Assembly (NCBI RefSeq): GCF_000332095.2
Contig: NZ_KI913949.1
Span: forward strand, 2,045,726 to 2,109,725
Length of the DNA stretch: 64,000 nucleotides
Origin: Leptolyngbya sp. PCC 6406
Lineage (GTDB): Bacteria > Cyanobacteriota > Cyanobacteriia > Phormidesmidales > Phormidesmidaceae
Reading direction: 5' to 3'
A program made the translations under genes and the position numbers. Numbering within the stretch: the first letter of the stretch is position 1; every line of letters begins with the position of its first letter. Positions 8,945-17,419 of the stretch are shown piece by piece. The notes under the pieces were generated by a model. It was not told where the DNA came from. It saw only the letters and a program-made list of their open reading frames with translations, and did not search any database.

Positions 8945-10333
8945 GTGGCGCAAGTTGTAATCGAAAACCTCTACAAAACCTTCCCCCAAGGGGTGCACAC
9001 CGCTCCCCCTGGAACCGAGGTCGTTGACTCCCTAGATCTCATCACCGACCCCACCGCTGGGGGATCAGCGGTGCTACGCCGCATCAACCTCGCTGTCGAA
9101 GATGGAGAATTCATGGTGCTGGTGGGGCCATCGGGCTGTGGCAAAAGTACCCTACTGCGGCTCCTGTCGGGGCTGGAAACCGCCACCGCTGGTAATATCT
9201 GGGTGGGCGATCGGCAAGTCACCCACCTGCCCCCCAAGCAGCGGGACACCGCCATGGTGTTCCAGAGCTACGCCCTCTATCCTCACCTAACGGTGTACGA
9301 CAACCTGGCCTTTGGCCTGCGACGGATGCAGCCCCGGCCCCTCGTTGTAGCCCAGCCAACCCAAGATTCAGCAGAATCTGTGGCTGGAACAGCGGCGACA
9401 TCTGCAATTTCAATTAATGCCAAGAGCAATCCCGAAACCCACACCCACACCGATGCCAACGCCATTCTCCAACAAGCCCTCTTAGAACGGGTCTGGTGGC
9501 AACAGATCTTGGTCACCCTGTCTCGCCGCCTACCGCCAGGATTGCGCTACGTGTCCAAGGCGGAAAAGCTGATCGATAGCCGGGTGCGGTCCGTGGCCCG
9601 GATGTTGCAGATTGAGCCCCTCCTGGGGCGCTATCCCCGCCAGCTCTCCGGAGGACAAAAGCAGCGAGTAGCCCTGGGGCGAGCCATGGCCCGCAATCCC
9701 CAAGTCTTCCTCATGGATGAACCCCTGTCCAACCTGGACGCTAAGCTGCGAACAGAAACCCGCGCCAATATCGTCAATCTCCAGCGCCAATTGGGCATCA
9801 CCACCCTCTATGTCACCCATGACCAAGTGGAGGCGATGACCATGGGCGATCGCATTGCCGTCATCAACCAGGGCCAAATTCAGCAGGTAGCCACTCCCCT
9901 GACCCTCTACCGCGAACCCGCCAATCGCTTTGTCGCCTCCTTCATTGGTTCACCGCCGATGAATTTTCTCTCGGTGCAGGTAAAGCCCCCCCTCGTGGTC
10001 AGCCATCCCGGCTTTCGCATTACCCTACCGGGCCTGTGGGAAACGGTACTGTCCTCCTACGATGGCCAGAGGGTTATCCTGGGGATTCGCCCAGAACACC
10101 TCACCATCAGCCTACCTGCTCCCAAAAATCTACCCGTCACCGTCACTCGCATTGAAGCGCTAGGCAGCGAAACCTACTTGACGGTAACCCTGGGCCATGA
10201 AAGCCTCCAGGTACGGGTGGCTCCCGATATAACGGTGGCCCTAGGAGAGGAATTGTGGCTTGCGATCGCACCCGAACACATCCACCTCTTCCACTCCGAC
10301 ACAGGAGCCACCCTTCGTCCTACATCTCCCTAA
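8945..10333 (+). CDS. MalK/UgpC-type ABC transporter ATP-binding protein with an unusual insertion
   Basis: ATPase subunit of a carbohydrate- or polyol-type importer (CUT1 class), 462 residues from GTG 8945. Walker A GPSGCGKST is at about 61-69, Q-loop VFQSYALYPHLTV, signature LSGGQKQRVALGRA near 233, Walker B VFLMDEPLSNLD near 254, H-loop VTHDQ. A C-terminal TOBE/OB regulatory region (GIRPEHL) follows. Between DNLAFGLRR and the RVRSVARML helix there is an insertion of roughly 80-90 residues, low-complexity in its first half. Residues 15-40 also hold an extra loop between the first strand and VLRRINL. No permease genes are adjacent, so the substrate is unknown. Confidence 0.88.
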   Translation: MAQVVIENLYKTFPQGVHTAPPGTEVVDSLDLITDPTAGGSAVLRRINLAVEDGEFMVLVGPSGCGKSTLLRLLSGLETATAGNIWVGDRQVTHLPPKQRDTAMVFQSYALYPHLTVYDNLAFGLRRMQPRPLVVAQPTQDSAESVAGTAATSAISINAKSNPETHTHTDANAILQQALLERVWWQQILVTLSRRLPPGLRYVSKAEKLIDSRVRSVARMLQIEPLLGRYPRQLSGGQKQRVALGRAMARNPQVFLMDEPLSNLDAKLRTETRANIVNLQRQLGITTLYVTHDQVEAMTMGDRIAVINQGQIQQVATPLTLYREPANRFVASFIGSPPMNFLSVQVKPPLVVSHPGFRITLPGLWETVLSSYDGQRVILGIRPEHLTISLPAPKNLPVTVTRIEALGSETYLTVTLGHESLQVRVAPDITVALGEELWLAIAPEHIHLFHSDTGATLRPTSP

Positions 10334-10681
10334 ACCCTTCCTGCATTCCGTGCAGAAACCGCCCCCCTACCCATCCATCTCTAAGAAGGTACTGCCCACC
10401 GTTCCCTACATCTACGGAATTAATTTCAATCTTGGATTACCCGGCACTGGGTAGGGCGGGTTTTGATCCTCCCATTTGGGATTTCCCAGTAGACACGAGC
10501 TAAACCCGCCCCTACGGGATTTACCCCAACACCCCATCACCCCAACACCCCCCCACTCCATCACCATCAACAGACCATGTCACAATAAGGACTAGAGTAT
10601 CCATCCTATTGGTTTGCAGTTTCGTCCTCATCGGACTAGCGACTGCTATGGATCACGACATACAGCGGGATACAGATTGTT
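10334..10681. other. Intergenic region with an REP-like dispersed repeat
   Basis: About 10410-10525 carries a dispersed element with inverted arms GGGCGGGTTT and AAACCCGCCC. It is almost identical to 31195-31302, and inverted copies occur at 36250-36350, 36415-36475, 60920-60990 and 61188-61290. The remaining sequence precedes nblS; no clear promoter boxes were identified. Confidence 0.7.
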
Positions 10682-12679
10682 TTGATCAGGCTGCTGCGAG
10701 AATTGCGTGACTTAGTCCTGCGGTGGTGGGGAGACTTTACCCTCCAAACCCGGCTGATGGCGGGGGCAACCCTAGTGGTATCCCTGTTGATGAGCGGGCT
10801 GACCTTTTGGGCTGTCAACACGATTCAGGCCGATGCCCGCCTCAACGACACCCGTTTTGGGCGTGATCTGGGTCTACTACTGGCGGCAAACGTAGCCCCC
10901 ATGGTGTACGCAGGCGATCGCAGCGAATTAGCCCGCTTTTCCTACAGTTTTTACCAAAGCACCTCCAGCGTTCGCTACATGCTCTATGCCGACGAAGATG
11001 GTGCTATTTTCTTTGGCATCCCCTATTCCGAAGCCGCCGTGCAGAACTCCCTCACCCTGCGGCGACGGATGCAACTGCCCGAAGACTACGCCAAGAGCGC
11101 CGACCTGCCCTTTGTCCGCCAACACCTTACCCCTGCGGGGGAAGTCACCGATGTCTTTGTCCCCATCAGCTACGACGGCAAGTATCTCGGAGTGATGGCC
11201 CTGGGGATTAACCCCAACCCCACCGTGGTCGCCTCCTCCCACCTGACGCGGGACGTGACCGTAGCCGTGTTTGTCTCCATCTGGGTCATGGTGATCCTCG
11301 GTGCAGTCTTCAATGCCCTCACTATTACCCAGCCCATCAAAGAATTGCTGACGGGGGTTCGCAACATCGCCAGCGGCAACTTTAGGCAACGGGTAGACCT
11401 GCCCCTAGGGGGAGAACTGGGGGAACTGATCTTCAGTTTCAATGAAATGGCGGAGCGCCTAGAGCGCTATGAGGCCCAGAACGTTGAAGAACTCACGGCA
11501 GAAAAGGCCAAGCTGGAAACCCTGGTGTCCACCATCGCCGATGGGGCGATTTTGATCGATACCAATATGGCCATTGTTCTAGTCAATCCTACCGCCCGTC
11601 GCATTTTCGGCTGGGAAGGACGAGACCTATTGGGGTCCAGCGCCCTGCAAAACTTCCCCAATGCAGTGCGAGTCCAACTCACCCGGCCCTTGTTTATGGC
11701 GGCGGCGGGGAACTCCGAAGGTATGGAGTTTCGCATTGCCCTGACAGAGCCCACCAACCGCACCATCCGGGTACTTCTGAACACGGTGCGCGATCAGGCC
11801 CGAGAAAGTGTCAAGGGCATCGCCATCACAGTGCAGGACATCACCCGTGAGGTGGCGCTCAACGAGGCCAAGAGCCAGTTCATCAGCAATGTCTCCCACG
11901 AACTCCGCACCCCCCTCTTCAACATCAAGTCCTTTATTGAAACCTTGCACGAATACGGCGAGGAACTGAGCGACGCCGAGCGGCGGGAGTTTTTGGAAAC
12001 CGCCAACCACGAAACCGATCGGCTGACCCGGTTAGTCAACGATGTCCTGGATCTGTCGCGCCTGGAATCCAACCGCCGTTACCGCTTTGACTCGGTGGAT
12101 ATGACCCAGCCCATTGAGCAGACCCTCCGCACCTACCAGCTCAATGCACGGGATAAGAAAATTACCCTCTCCCACCACATTGAACCGGACCTGCCCCTGC
12201 TGCGGGGCAACTATGATCTCCTCCTTCAAGTGTTTGTCAATCTAGTGGGCAATGCCCTCAAGTTCACAGAGGCCGGGGGCCATGTAGCAATTTGGGCCTA
12301 CCGCCTACACCATCAAGGCCATGTGGATGGGGCAGATGAGTATGTGCGGGTAGAGGTGGCAGATACGGGGATGGGCATTGCCCAGGAAGACCAGGATGCT
12401 ATTTTCGACCGCTTTTTCCGGGTGGAAAACCGGGTCCACACCCTTGAGGGCACAGGGCTGGGTTTGTCGATTGTGAAAAACATTATTGAAAAGCACAGCA
12501 GCCAGGTCCATCTCATCAGTGAGGTGGGGGTAGGCACTACGTTCTGGTTTGATCTGGTGGTCAGCCCCCCCGACTCTGAGCCCAGTCTGGTCATGGTCAG
12601 CTCTCCCCTCGGCAATGATGCAGCGCCAGAAGGCATAGATGCTGCCACGCTCTACCCTGTGATGCCTTCGGAGGCGTAG
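10682..12679 (+). CDS. nblS: Sensor histidine kinase NblS (Hik33/DspA family)
   Basis: Membrane-bound kinase of 665 residues, matching the Hik33/NblS family in length and sequence (FTLQTRLMAGATLVVSLLMS; WAVNTIQADARLNDTRFGRD). In cyanobacteria it controls responses to high light, nutrient, cold and redox stress through RpaB-type regulators. Order: TM1 about 26-46, periplasmic sensor with FGIPYSEAAVQNSL, TM2 about 186-207, HAMP (about 206-258), PAS (about 270-380), HisKA with His406 (SHELRTPLFN), HATPase with GTGLGLSIV. The start is uncertain: TTG 10682 is the longest in-frame start, with another TTG at 10703; an ATG at 10648 is in another frame. A 47-bp piece of this gene (11929-11975) is duplicated at 13104-13150. 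Confidence 0.9.
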   Translation: MIRLLRELRDLVLRWWGDFTLQTRLMAGATLVVSLLMSGLTFWAVNTIQADARLNDTRFGRDLGLLLAANVAPMVYAGDRSELARFSYSFYQSTSSVRYMLYADEDGAIFFGIPYSEAAVQNSLTLRRRMQLPEDYAKSADLPFVRQHLTPAGEVTDVFVPISYDGKYLGVMALGINPNPTVVASSHLTRDVTVAVFVSIWVMVILGAVFNALTITQPIKELLTGVRNIASGNFRQRVDLPLGGELGELIFSFNEMAERLERYEAQNVEELTAEKAKLETLVSTIADGAILIDTNMAIVLVNPTARRIFGWEGRDLLGSSALQNFPNAVRVQLTRPLFMAAAGNSEGMEFRIALTEPTNRTIRVLLNTVRDQARESVKGIAITVQDITREVALNEAKSQFISNVSHELRTPLFNIKSFIETLHEYGEELSDAERREFLETANHETDRLTRLVNDVLDLSRLESNRRYRFDSVDMTQPIEQTLRTYQLNARDKKITLSHHIEPDLPLLRGNYDLLLQVFVNLVGNALKFTEAGGHVAIWAYRLHHQGHVDGADEYVRVEVADTGMGIAQEDQDAIFDRFFRVENRVHTLEGTGLGLSIVKNIIEKHSSQVHLISEVGVGTTFWFDLVVSPPDSEPSLVMVSSPLGNDAAPEGIDAATLYPVMPSEA

Positions 12680-12688
12680 CAATGGGCA

Positions 12689-13090
12689 TTGGAAAAAACT
12701 CAAGAGGAAACGGCTTTGGGCCATGCCTTTCAAACGCCGGGGGTGATTTTTACGCCGGAGGATGCGGTGATTCCTGATGTGGTGTGGATCAGTCGGGAAC
12801 GGTTGGCCCAGGGGGTAGATGAGGCGGGTCATTTGACGGTGGCACCGGAGTTGATCGTGGAGGTGCTCTCACCGGGGGAGCGCAATGAGCAGCGCGATGG
12901 CCCCTTGGGGCCGGTCTCTGACCATCGCGAAGTAAAAGTAAAGCTCTATTCCATCTATGGGGTGCAGGAATATTGGATCGTTAGGGATCTGCGGGTTAAT
13001 AGTGTACCCAGTGGCCAGGTTTTCTCCCTCTGGGAGACGCAAGCGAACGACTTCGCTCAACCAGCGGTCAACGGGCTCGATTCTCCGTAA
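12689..13090 (+). pseudogene. Uma2 family (DUF820) endonuclease remnant
   Basis: About 130 codons resembling the middle of a Uma2 protein: FTPEDAVIPDVVWISRERLAQ, then HLTVAPELIVEVLSPG, then NEQRD and VKLYSIYGVQEYWIVRDL. The expected N-terminus (ExxY...YELIDGE region) is missing and no good start exists; the frame opens at a TTG 10 bp after the nblS stop. An apparent insertion of about 10 codons (GPLGPVSDHR, from a GGCCCC/GGGGCC palindrome) splits NEQRD from EVKVKLYS. The C-terminus is replaced by the right end of a dispersed element (about 13021-13105). Probably inactive. Confidence 0.75.
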
Positions 13091-13105
13091 CCTTCCAAGT
13101 CGTGT
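13021..13105. repeat. Right-end fragment of a MITE-like element
   Basis: Resembles the right end of the element at 20476-20758: TTTCTCCC, GGGAGACGC, GACT..GCTCA.CCAGCG.TCAAC, then TTCTC.GTAACCTTCCAAG followed by TCGTG. The end matches the inverted terminus CACRACTTGGAAGGTTA of the full copy. No left end was found nearby. It forms the last codons of the Uma2 remnant and directly abuts the nblS duplication. Confidence 0.65.
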
Positions 13106-13150
13106 CCTTTATTGAAACCTTGCACGAATACGGCGAGGAACTGAGCGACG
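13104..13150 (+). repeat. 47-bp exact duplication of an internal nblS segment
   Basis: Identical to 11929-11975, the nblS codons just after the HisKA phospho-histidine motif. It lies about 1.2 kb downstream in direct orientation, with no other nblS sequence around it, and begins where the MITE-like right end stops. It is not a gene. Confidence 0.9.
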
Positions 13151-13240
13151 AGGTAACGCCGCCACCCATACTGCCCTGACAGCCCTGGTCCTGGGGCTCT
13201 CTAGCTGCTAGAGGATAAGTCCATTCCCCTAGCTTGCAAG

Positions 13241-13261
13241 TCATACTCATAATGAGTATGA
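13241..13261. promoter_or_regulatory. Perfect 10-1-10 palindrome upstream of dps, candidate operator
   Basis: TCATACTCAT, a central A, then the exact reverse complement. It lies 117 bp upstream of the dps ATG. Length and odd-centred symmetry fit sites of the Fur/PerR/Zur superfamily (7-1-7 type with AT-rich halves). Dps genes are commonly under iron or peroxide control. The regulator is inferred only. Confidence 0.6.
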
Positions 13262-13377
13262 TTTAGGAGTACTGATGGATCGGGGCGTTAGATGATCTGA
13301 TTGGACTGCCCGATTCACCTGCAAGTTTGCAGGGACTATTTTCACTGAATTTTTTGAATTTTTTAGGAGGGCGACCT

Positions 13378-13908
13378 ATGGTTGCAACAATGTCAAAGGC
13401 AACAGCCCAGTTTTACCCCAGTCGTATTGATCTGTCGCAAGAGATCCGATTCAAGGTGGTTGAGCTTTTGAACCAATCCCTGGCAGCAAGTCTGGATCTG
13501 AAGACCCAAACCAAACAGGCCCACTGGAATGTGAAGGGGAAAGACTTCTTCCAACTTCATCAACTGTTTGACGAAATGGCTGGGGAACTAGAGCAGTACG
13601 TGGATATGGTGGCAGAACGGGTCACTGCCCTGGGGGGTACCGCCCTCGGCACAGCCCGCATCGCTGCCGAGGTCTCCATCCTGCCGGAGTATCCGGTAGA
13701 TGCGGTGGACGGTGAAGAGCACATCGCCGCCCTAGCAGAGCGCTACGCTGCCTACGGCAAGCATCTTCGCGCTGCCATCGACACCACTGATGATCTCGGA
13801 GATGCCGATACCGCCGATCTCTACACCGAGATTTCTCGCACCATCGACAAGCGCCTCTGGTTCCTAGAAGCCCACTTGGTTACCAAGACGGATGTGAAGT
13901 CGTTGTAG
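13378..13908 (+). CDS. dps: Dps-family DNA-protecting ferroxidase (Dps 1)
   Basis: A 176-residue ferritin-like protein that oxidises Fe(II) with peroxide and stores it in a 12-mer. It has the classic ferroxidase ligands: His49 in KQAHWNVKG, then HQLFDEMAGELEQYVD with H, D and E at the expected spacing. ATG 13378 is chosen over the upstream frame opening because AGGAGGGCGACCT is an excellent ribosome-binding site. It is a different subfamily from the second Dps 0.9 kb downstream. The palindrome at 13241-13261 probably regulates it. Confidence 0.93.
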   Translation: MVATMSKATAQFYPSRIDLSQEIRFKVVELLNQSLAASLDLKTQTKQAHWNVKGKDFFQLHQLFDEMAGELEQYVDMVAERVTALGGTALGTARIAAEVSILPEYPVDAVDGEEHIAALAERYAAYGKHLRAAIDTTDDLGDADTADLYTEISRTIDKRLWFLEAHLVTKTDVKSL

Positions 13909-13990
13909 ATGGAAGCGGGCGGATGGGAAGCGGTTGCGATCGCAGACCCTATCCCAAGTCCAGCTCGAAATCTGGAGTTTCCTCGATAGC

Positions 13991-14024
13991 GTGACCCAGC
14001 AAGCCTTTACGGGTGCTGGGTCAC
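13991..14024 (+). terminator. Strong hairpin after dps
   Basis: 11-bp perfect stem (GTGACCCAGCA with its complement) around a 12-nt loop, 82 bp after the dps stop. The following sequence has only a weak T content, so it may be a terminator or an mRNA-end stabiliser. Confidence 0.55.
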
Positions 14025-14150
14025 ACTTCGTTTGACTCAGCCTACAGCAACTAGCCTGCGGCTAGTACTGGGCGACATAAGTTTGGCTATCGTCGTCGCG
14101 CCAGCCTTTGGCTTGCCGCAAACCAGAGGCTGGCAGACAGAAAAGCAAGT

Positions 14151-14405
14151 CTACAGGGGGGCGGGCAAGTGCCAGCAGCCATCCAGCCATTGGGCCAGAT
14201 CGGGGCGGGGGGTAGAGCAGCGGCGAACTACAGTCCACACCTGGAGCGCCGCCTGGGGCGTCGTGATCTTCACCTGGAGCGGTTGATGGCTCTGGCAATG
14301 ACAGGGAATATCCAGTTCTTGGAGACGAAAATAGACCTGCCAGCGATCGCAGCAGTCAATAGGAATCATCGTGTCTGGATAAGGGGCTTGCACAGGTTTC
14401 TCCAT
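14151..14405 (-). CDS. Asr1405/Asl0597 family protein
   Basis: An 84-residue small protein. I recognise the cyanobacterial family pattern: an I.CxDRWQVYFRLQELDIPC core, then QPLQVKI and a closing LAQWLDGCW. No membrane segment or known catalytic motif. Function is unknown in the family. It is transcribed against the two flanking dps genes. A hairpin with arms CCAGCCT/AGGCTGG at about 14101-14133, just past its stop, may end the transcript. Confidence 0.8.
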   Translation of the reverse strand: MEKPVQAPYPDTMIPIDCCDRWQVYFRLQELDIPCHCQSHQPLQVKITTPQAALQVWTVVRRCSTPRPDLAQWLDGCWHLPAPL

Positions 14406-14774
14406 TGAACGGGGCCTAGGCGAGGGAGTTAATACGGATCAAAATTTGTACGAGGGCAAACCGAAAAGTACTCTCAATAGCAAAATGAATGTCTATTTTT
14501 TCGTCCCAGAGTCTAAGAGGCAGGATCTACGCTTAGGGGGGCTTGGAAAAATAATGTGCCTTTTCCTATCGATCACTTATTGAGAAGAGGTTTCGGGTCA
14601 CAAAGGCTAAACGCCTTATGGGGCAAGGAATTCAGGATTTTGATGCGCTAACATAAGGTCATGTTCACGGGTCTTCCTAGAACTGAGAACTAAAACAGTC
14701 GCGATCGCAGAGGCTCAAATCATTGAGCCGTTATCCCTAGATCGCAGGAAGACACCACCATAGGGAGTTTTGCT
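14406..14774. other. Intergenic region upstream of mrgA
   Basis: Divergent promoter region between the Asr1405-family gene and the second dps. It is A/T-rich from 14430 to 14600. A hairpin GGCTCAA/TTGAGCC lies at 14712-14729, about 45 bp before the mrgA start, inside the probable 5' leader. No Fur-like palindrome comparable to 13241-13261 was found here. Confidence 0.5.
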
Positions 14775-15320
14775 ATGGCCACTGCATCCACTCTTGTGAT
14801 TCCATTTGGGCAAGTTGGCGACAACGTCATTTTGCTGGAGCACTCCGTTACCGAACCTATTTGTGAAGGCTTAAACCTGCTGCTAGCCAGTTTTCAAGCC
14901 CTCTTTATTCAGTACGAGAAGCACCACTTTGTCGTAGAAGGGGCTGAGTTTTACCAGATCCACGAATTTTTCCAGGATGCCTACGGCGAAGTGCGGGGGC
15001 ATGTCCACGACTTGGGCGAGCGTTTGAACGGCTTGGGTGGCGTTCCTGCCGCCAGCTTCAGCAAATTGGCAGAGCTGTGCTGCTTTACCCCCGAAGTCGA
15101 TGGCATTTTCCGCTGTCGCCAGATGATTGAAAATGACCTGGCAGCGGAACAGGCAATCCTGGGGGTCTTGCGTCGTCAGGCGGCTCAAGCTGATAGCTTG
15201 GGCGATCGCGCCACCCGCCACCTGTACGAAACCATCCTCCTGAAAACAGAGGAACGGGCTTACCATCTGGGCCATTTCTTGGCCCCCGATACCTTGGTGA
15301 TGTTGAACGGCAACGCCTAA
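14775..15320 (+). CDS. mrgA: MrgA/DpsA-type ferritin-like stress protein (Dps 2)
   Basis: A 181-residue Dps-family protein of the cyanobacterial MrgA/DpsA subgroup: [58 protein letters not shown] and [23 protein letters not shown] are all family hallmarks. Ferroxidase-site histidines and acidic residues lie in [18 protein letters not shown]. Homologues protect against peroxide and mobilise internal iron. AGGGAG about 9 nt upstream supports ATG 14775. A terminator follows at 15390. Confidence 0.93.
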   Translation: MATASTLVIPFGQVGDNVILLEHSVTEPICEGLNLLLASFQALFIQYEKHHFVVEGAEFYQIHEFFQDAYGEVRGHVHDLGERLNGLGGVPAASFSKLAELCCFTPEVDGIFRCRQMIENDLAAEQAILGVLRRQAAQADSLGDRATRHLYETILLKTEERAYHLGHFLAPDTLVMLNGNA

Positions 15321-15765
15321 CACGATCGCCCCATCTCTCCTGAGTTCGGCTCGTCTTTACCCCAGATTTCATATCGGACGATCTGCGATACAGCTCCCAA
15401 TTTAGGGGGCTGTTTTTTTGATCTGCCCTGCAAATACACTATACCCACAAATGAGAATAGATGTCATAAAAATCCAGGGGTTTCATCAAAGATTCAAGAA
15501 TCTCTACAGCCTCAGACCCTTCGGAACCCTCCAAAAGTAAGAGACAGTAATGACTGGGCCTATTTTTGCTGGGTAAGTAATATTCGCCTAAAACCCTTGT
15601 ACTTCAGCGATGAGTCCTAGGCGCAATCACCATTTTTGCGCACCACCCTCGGGGTCGGAGGGTGGTGGGCCAAGAAAATAGCGTCATCGCTCCCCAATAC
15701 CCCATTAGGCTATTCCAATGCTACCTTGGAATAGGTTGCAATAGCTGAGGCAGCAAAGAGGGAAT
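15321..15765. other. Intergenic region between mrgA and the [2Fe-2S] protein gene
   Basis: Holds the mrgA terminator, then a hairpin CACCACCCTC/GAGGGTGGTG at about 15642-15668 with no T-run, and a 9-bp stem CTATTCCAA/TTGGAATAG at 15710-15734, some 30 bp before the next start codon and therefore likely in its 5' leader. No gene seen. Confidence 0.6.
15390..15419 (+). terminator. Rho-independent terminator of mrgA
   Basis: Stem ACAGCtCCC/GGGgGCTGT with a 6-nt loop, followed directly by a run of seven T. It lies 70 bp after the stop codon. Confidence 0.9.
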
Positions 15766-16398
15766 ATGGATGCTGTGACTATTCGCCCCGACGGCACCTT
15801 TTGCCTCCACGGGCGCTTCCTGGCATTTGCACCGGACAAGTTCTCCCCCTACAAGTACATGACCCTGGCAACGCCAACGGGCAATCGCAGTATCAAGCTC
15901 AGCAAATCCCTGCGGCTGATGCTGTTTCGAGACCTGACCCCCGGCGACTGGGTGCGGGTGGTGGGCCAGCAAAAGATTGCCAAAAAAGATGGGGGCCTAC
16001 GGTGGAAAGCCCAGGAAGTTTTGAAGTTGCCTGCCCCACCGGAATTAGATGTACCCCTGGAGCCTATGCCCACTTCCCTTCCTTCCCCACTGGGTGTTGC
16101 CCCAGAGGGCACGGTGGGCGAAGTGACCCAACCTCAAAGGAGGAAGGCCAAGGTTTTGATCTGTCAGAAATCCGGCTGTCGTAAACGGGGGAGCAATACA
16201 GTCTGCAAAACCCTCGCAGCGGCCCTTGATGCCCTGAATCTCAGCGATCAGGTGACTATTAAGGAAACAGGTTGCATGGATCGCTGCAAGGCTGGACCCA
16301 ATGTGGTGATCATGCCCGACAAGGCCAGCTACAGCCGCGTGGCTCCAGCGATGGTAGCCGAGTTAGTCCAGCGCCACTTTACCGCTGGAACAGATTGA
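15766..16398 (+). CDS. Thioredoxin-like [2Fe-2S] ferredoxin domain protein
   Basis: 210 residues. The first ~95 form a conserved N-terminal module (GTFCLHGRFLAFAPDKFSPY; KSLRLMLFRDLTPGDWVRV), probably an OB-like fold by inference. A proline-rich linker follows. Residues 128-205 are a thioredoxin-fold [2Fe-2S] domain as in NuoE/HoxE-type subunits and (2Fe-2S) ferredoxins: Cys133, Cys138, Cys170 and Cys174 (ICQKSGCRK...GCMDRCKAGPNV) are the likely ligands. Electron-transfer partner unknown. Convergent with the RppA-like regulator gene. Confidence 0.8.
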   Translation: MDAVTIRPDGTFCLHGRFLAFAPDKFSPYKYMTLATPTGNRSIKLSKSLRLMLFRDLTPGDWVRVVGQQKIAKKDGGLRWKAQEVLKLPAPPELDVPLEPMPTSLPSPLGVAPEGTVGEVTQPQRRKAKVLICQKSGCRKRGSNTVCKTLAAALDALNLSDQVTIKETGCMDRCKAGPNVVIMPDKASYSRVAPAMVAELVQRHFTAGTD

Positions 16399-16416
16399 AC
16401 CTATCTGCCAGATGGC

Positions 16417-17097
16417 CTACTCGCCCAACCGATATCCCTTGCCGTAGACGGTATGAATCAGAGACAAGGTGCCCTTGGGCTCAATCTTGCGGCGGAGGAG
16501 GCGCATTTGGGCCGCTAGAACATTGCTGCTGGGCTTGTCGGTGTCGCCCCAAATAGCCTGGTAGAGGCGATCGTGGGTGAGGACTTGGTTGGGGTGACGC
16601 AACAGGTAGGCTAGCAGTTGGGTTTCCTTTTCCGATAGCTCAATGGATTGGCCTTGGCGGTAGGCAAGTTGGTTGCGTTCCTCTAGGGCTAAATCCTCAA
16701 ACTGGAGGCGATCCGGCGGGGTAGGGGGGTCCAGGGTGGGGGGACGACGGAGCAGGGCGCGCACCCGTGCCAGCAGTTCCCTTAGCTCAAAGGGTTTGAC
16801 CAGGTAGTCATCGGCTCCAGCATCCAGACCCGCAACGCGATCGTCCACGGTGTCCTTGGCGGTGAGGAATAATACGGGGGTTACGTCTCCCTGGGATCGA
16901 GTCTGGCGACAGATATCGAGGCCACTGACCTGGGGCAGCATCCAGTCCAAAATCAGCAGATCGTAGCCGCCTTGGCGGGCCAGACGACTCCCCTCGTTGC
17001 CCGTAATCGCCACATCCACAACGTACCCCTCCCGTTGCAAGAGTCGGCTCAGGGGCTCTGCTAATTCGGCCTCGTCGTCCACCAGCAATATGCGCAT
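16417..17097 (-). CDS. rppA: OmpR-family response regulator, RppA-like
   Basis: 226 residues: receiver with Asp7-Asp8, phosphoacceptor Asp51 (LLILDWMLP), Thr79 and Lys101 (YLVKPFELRELLARVRALLRR), then a winged-helix DNA-binding domain (SEKETQLLAYLLRHPNQVLTHDRL; TVYGKGYRL). The ILDWMLP..SGL motif and overall sequence match the cyanobacterial RppA group, which usually pairs with an RppB kinase for redox or metal sensing. No kinase gene is adjacent here, so the symbol is a family-level guess. Confidence 0.7.
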   Translation of the reverse strand: MRILLVDDEAELAEPLSRLLQREGYVVDVAITGNEGSRLARQGGYDLLILDWMLPQVSGLDICRQTRSQGDVTPVLFLTAKDTVDDRVAGLDAGADDYLVKPFELRELLARVRALLRRPPTLDPPTPPDRLQFEDLALEERNQLAYRQGQSIELSEKETQLLAYLLRHPNQVLTHDRLYQAIWGDTDKPSSNVLAAQMRLLRRKIEPKGTLSLIHTVYGKGYRLGE

Positions 17098-17419
17098 AAT
17101 TTCAGATCATACGCCCCTGACTGTCTATTCCTAAGCGGCTAAGGGACTCGCAAGAAAATAAGGTGCCAATTGCCATCTTGACCTGAGTTCGACTTAAGCT
17201 TCGCTGCCCATCCGCCAGGGAATAAATTGCCCTGGCTCACAGCAGAAGTCCGTTAAAACGGACTCGCCCCCCTATCCCCAGCCCAGCTCCCAGTCCATTA
17301 AAAATGGACTTAAGCCTGTTAGCTGGGAATTTTGAATTCCCGGCGGGGTGACGGCGCTAATCCCGAACTGACGTTTATTTAGACGCACGTCCCTAAGCTA
17401 TGACGCTACTGATCCGCGA
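17098..17419. repeat. Intergenic cluster of small perfect hairpins
   Basis: No gene. Three perfect inverted repeats: AGTCCGTT/AACGGACT at 17247-17264, AGTCCATT/AATGGACT at 17292-17310, and GGGAATT/AATTCCC at 17325-17341. The second is enclosed by CCCAGCT (17282) and AGCTGGG (17321). The first two differ only by compensating changes, which points to a small hairpin-forming dispersed repeat or a structured transcript at the end of the usher operon. Confidence 0.7.

Noticed and set aside
14032-14286. Plus-strand 84-codon frame
   Set aside because: It overlaps the recognised Asr1405/Asl0597 gene on the opposite strand and has no protein-like features.
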